The position numbers and the translations under genes were made by a program. A stretch of 5,562 nucleotides of DNA, from NCBI GenBank assembly GCA_030602935.1, contig JAUVYU010000063.1:1-5562 (forward strand). The letters run 5' to 3'. The stretch is from Candidatus Bathyarchaeota archaeon. Lineage in GTDB: Archaea > Thermoproteota > Bathyarchaeia > TCS64. The notes below the pieces were generated by a model. It did no database searches. It saw only the letters and a list, made by a program, of their open reading frames with translations, and had not been told where the DNA came from. Below, one piece after another: positions 5,152 through 5,562 of this stretch (positions are counted from its first letter, which is position 1; every line of letters begins with the position of its first letter).

Positions 5152-5562
5152 ATGGCAGAGGACACGCTGACCATAGATTTCGACACCTTGGAACGCTTCA
5201 TGGTGGACGTCTTCAAGGGCGTCGGGGTCCCCGAGGAGGACGCGAGGATCTGCGCCGACGTCCTGGTCTCCGCCGACAGGATGGGCATTGACAGCCACGG
5301 CGTCAATAGACTGAAGCCCACCTACTACGACAGGATAAGGGCCGGCGTCCAGTCCCCCGTCACCCGCCTTGAGGTCGTGCGTGAGACCCCCACCACTGCC
5401 GTCATCGACGGTCACCATGGCATGGGCCACGTCATCGCCAGGAGGGCTATGGAGACATGCATCGCCAAGGCCCGGGAGCACGGCATGGCCATGGTCGCCG
5501 TCCGTAACTCCACCCACTACGGCATCGCAGGCTACTACGCCCTCATGGCCGCCGAGGAGGAC
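5152..5562 (+). CDS. Ldh2-family NAD(P)-dependent dehydrogenase (malate/lactate/sulfolactate type), N-terminal part
   Basis: The first 137 residues of a protein of the malate/L-lactate dehydrogenase 2 family, which has an NAD(P) fold unlike classical LDH/MDH. It oxidises 2-hydroxyacids such as malate, sulfolactate, ureidoglycolate or 2,3-diketogulonate-type substrates. Diagnostic motifs are DRMGIDSHGVNRL (42-54, with the conserved SHG), VIDGHHGMGHVIARRAM (84-100, the GxxG-M-G helix start) and VAVRNSTHYGIAGYYA (115-130, with the family histidine H122). Family members are about 330-360 residues, so well over half lies beyond the right edge. The ATG follows GGAGG at 6 bases. It is 37 bases after the methyltransferase on the same strand and shares its G+C-rich third positions, so it is probably co-transcribed with it. 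Which 2-hydroxyacid is used cannot be decided from this part. Confidence 0.92.
   Translation, partial: MAEDTLTIDFDTLERFMVDVFKGVGVPEEDARICADVLVSADRMGIDSHGVNRLKPTYYDRIRAGVQSPVTRLEVVRETPTTAVIDGHHGMGHVIARRAMETCIAKAREHGMAMVAVRNSTHYGIAGYYALMAAEED

Noticed and set aside
1..5562. CRISPR arrays, tRNA or rRNA genes, insertion sequences, transposases, att sites
   Set aside because: No regularly spaced direct repeats, no cloverleaf-like or conserved rRNA stretches, no transposase or integrase motifs and no terminal inverted repeats were seen.

Overview
The window is archaeal. An L10e-type (uL16) ribosomal protein and a Dph2-type diphthamide enzyme are recognisable from conserved motifs. TATA-like boxes lie about 25 bases before several start codons that lack a Shine-Dalgarno site, as expected for leaderless archaeal transcripts, while downstream genes carry GGAGG-type sites. 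TTG starts are used. I cannot fix the lineage; a moderately GC-rich uncultured archaeon (Thermoproteota/Bathyarchaeia-like, or a euryarchaeon) is only a guess.

Layout. Bases 1-1075, minus strand: a translation block, rpl10e followed downstream by the N-terminal half of dph2, which runs off the left edge. Bases 1076-1242: a divergent intergenic region with the rpl10e promoter on one side and the first accessory promoter on the other. Bases 1243-5562, plus strand: an accessory cluster of an unrecognised HEXXH (zincin-like) protein, two diverged amidohydrolase-2 family enzymes, an O-methyltransferase-type SAM enzyme, and the start of an Ldh2-family (malate/lactate/sulfolactate-type) NAD(P)-dependent dehydrogenase that runs off the right edge.

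The most striking non-coding feature is a 17-base block, ACCGTTAAAWCYTCYTC, present three times: before the zincin-like gene, before the first amidohydrolase, and in the gap before the second amidohydrolase. In that gap it leads only to an 11-codon ORF. Two of the copies also share a 15-base start region (ttcttggatcATGag) at identical spacing. This looks like a repeated promoter/operator that could co-regulate the cluster.

The last three genes look like one transcription unit: amidohydrolase 2 and the methyltransferase are 1 base apart, and the dehydrogenase follows after 37 bases with a strong GGAGG. The enzyme set (two metal-dependent hydrolases or decarboxylases, a methyltransferase and a 2-hydroxyacid-type dehydrogenase) suggests processing of a small organic acid or aromatic compound. 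The substrate cannot be read from the sequence.
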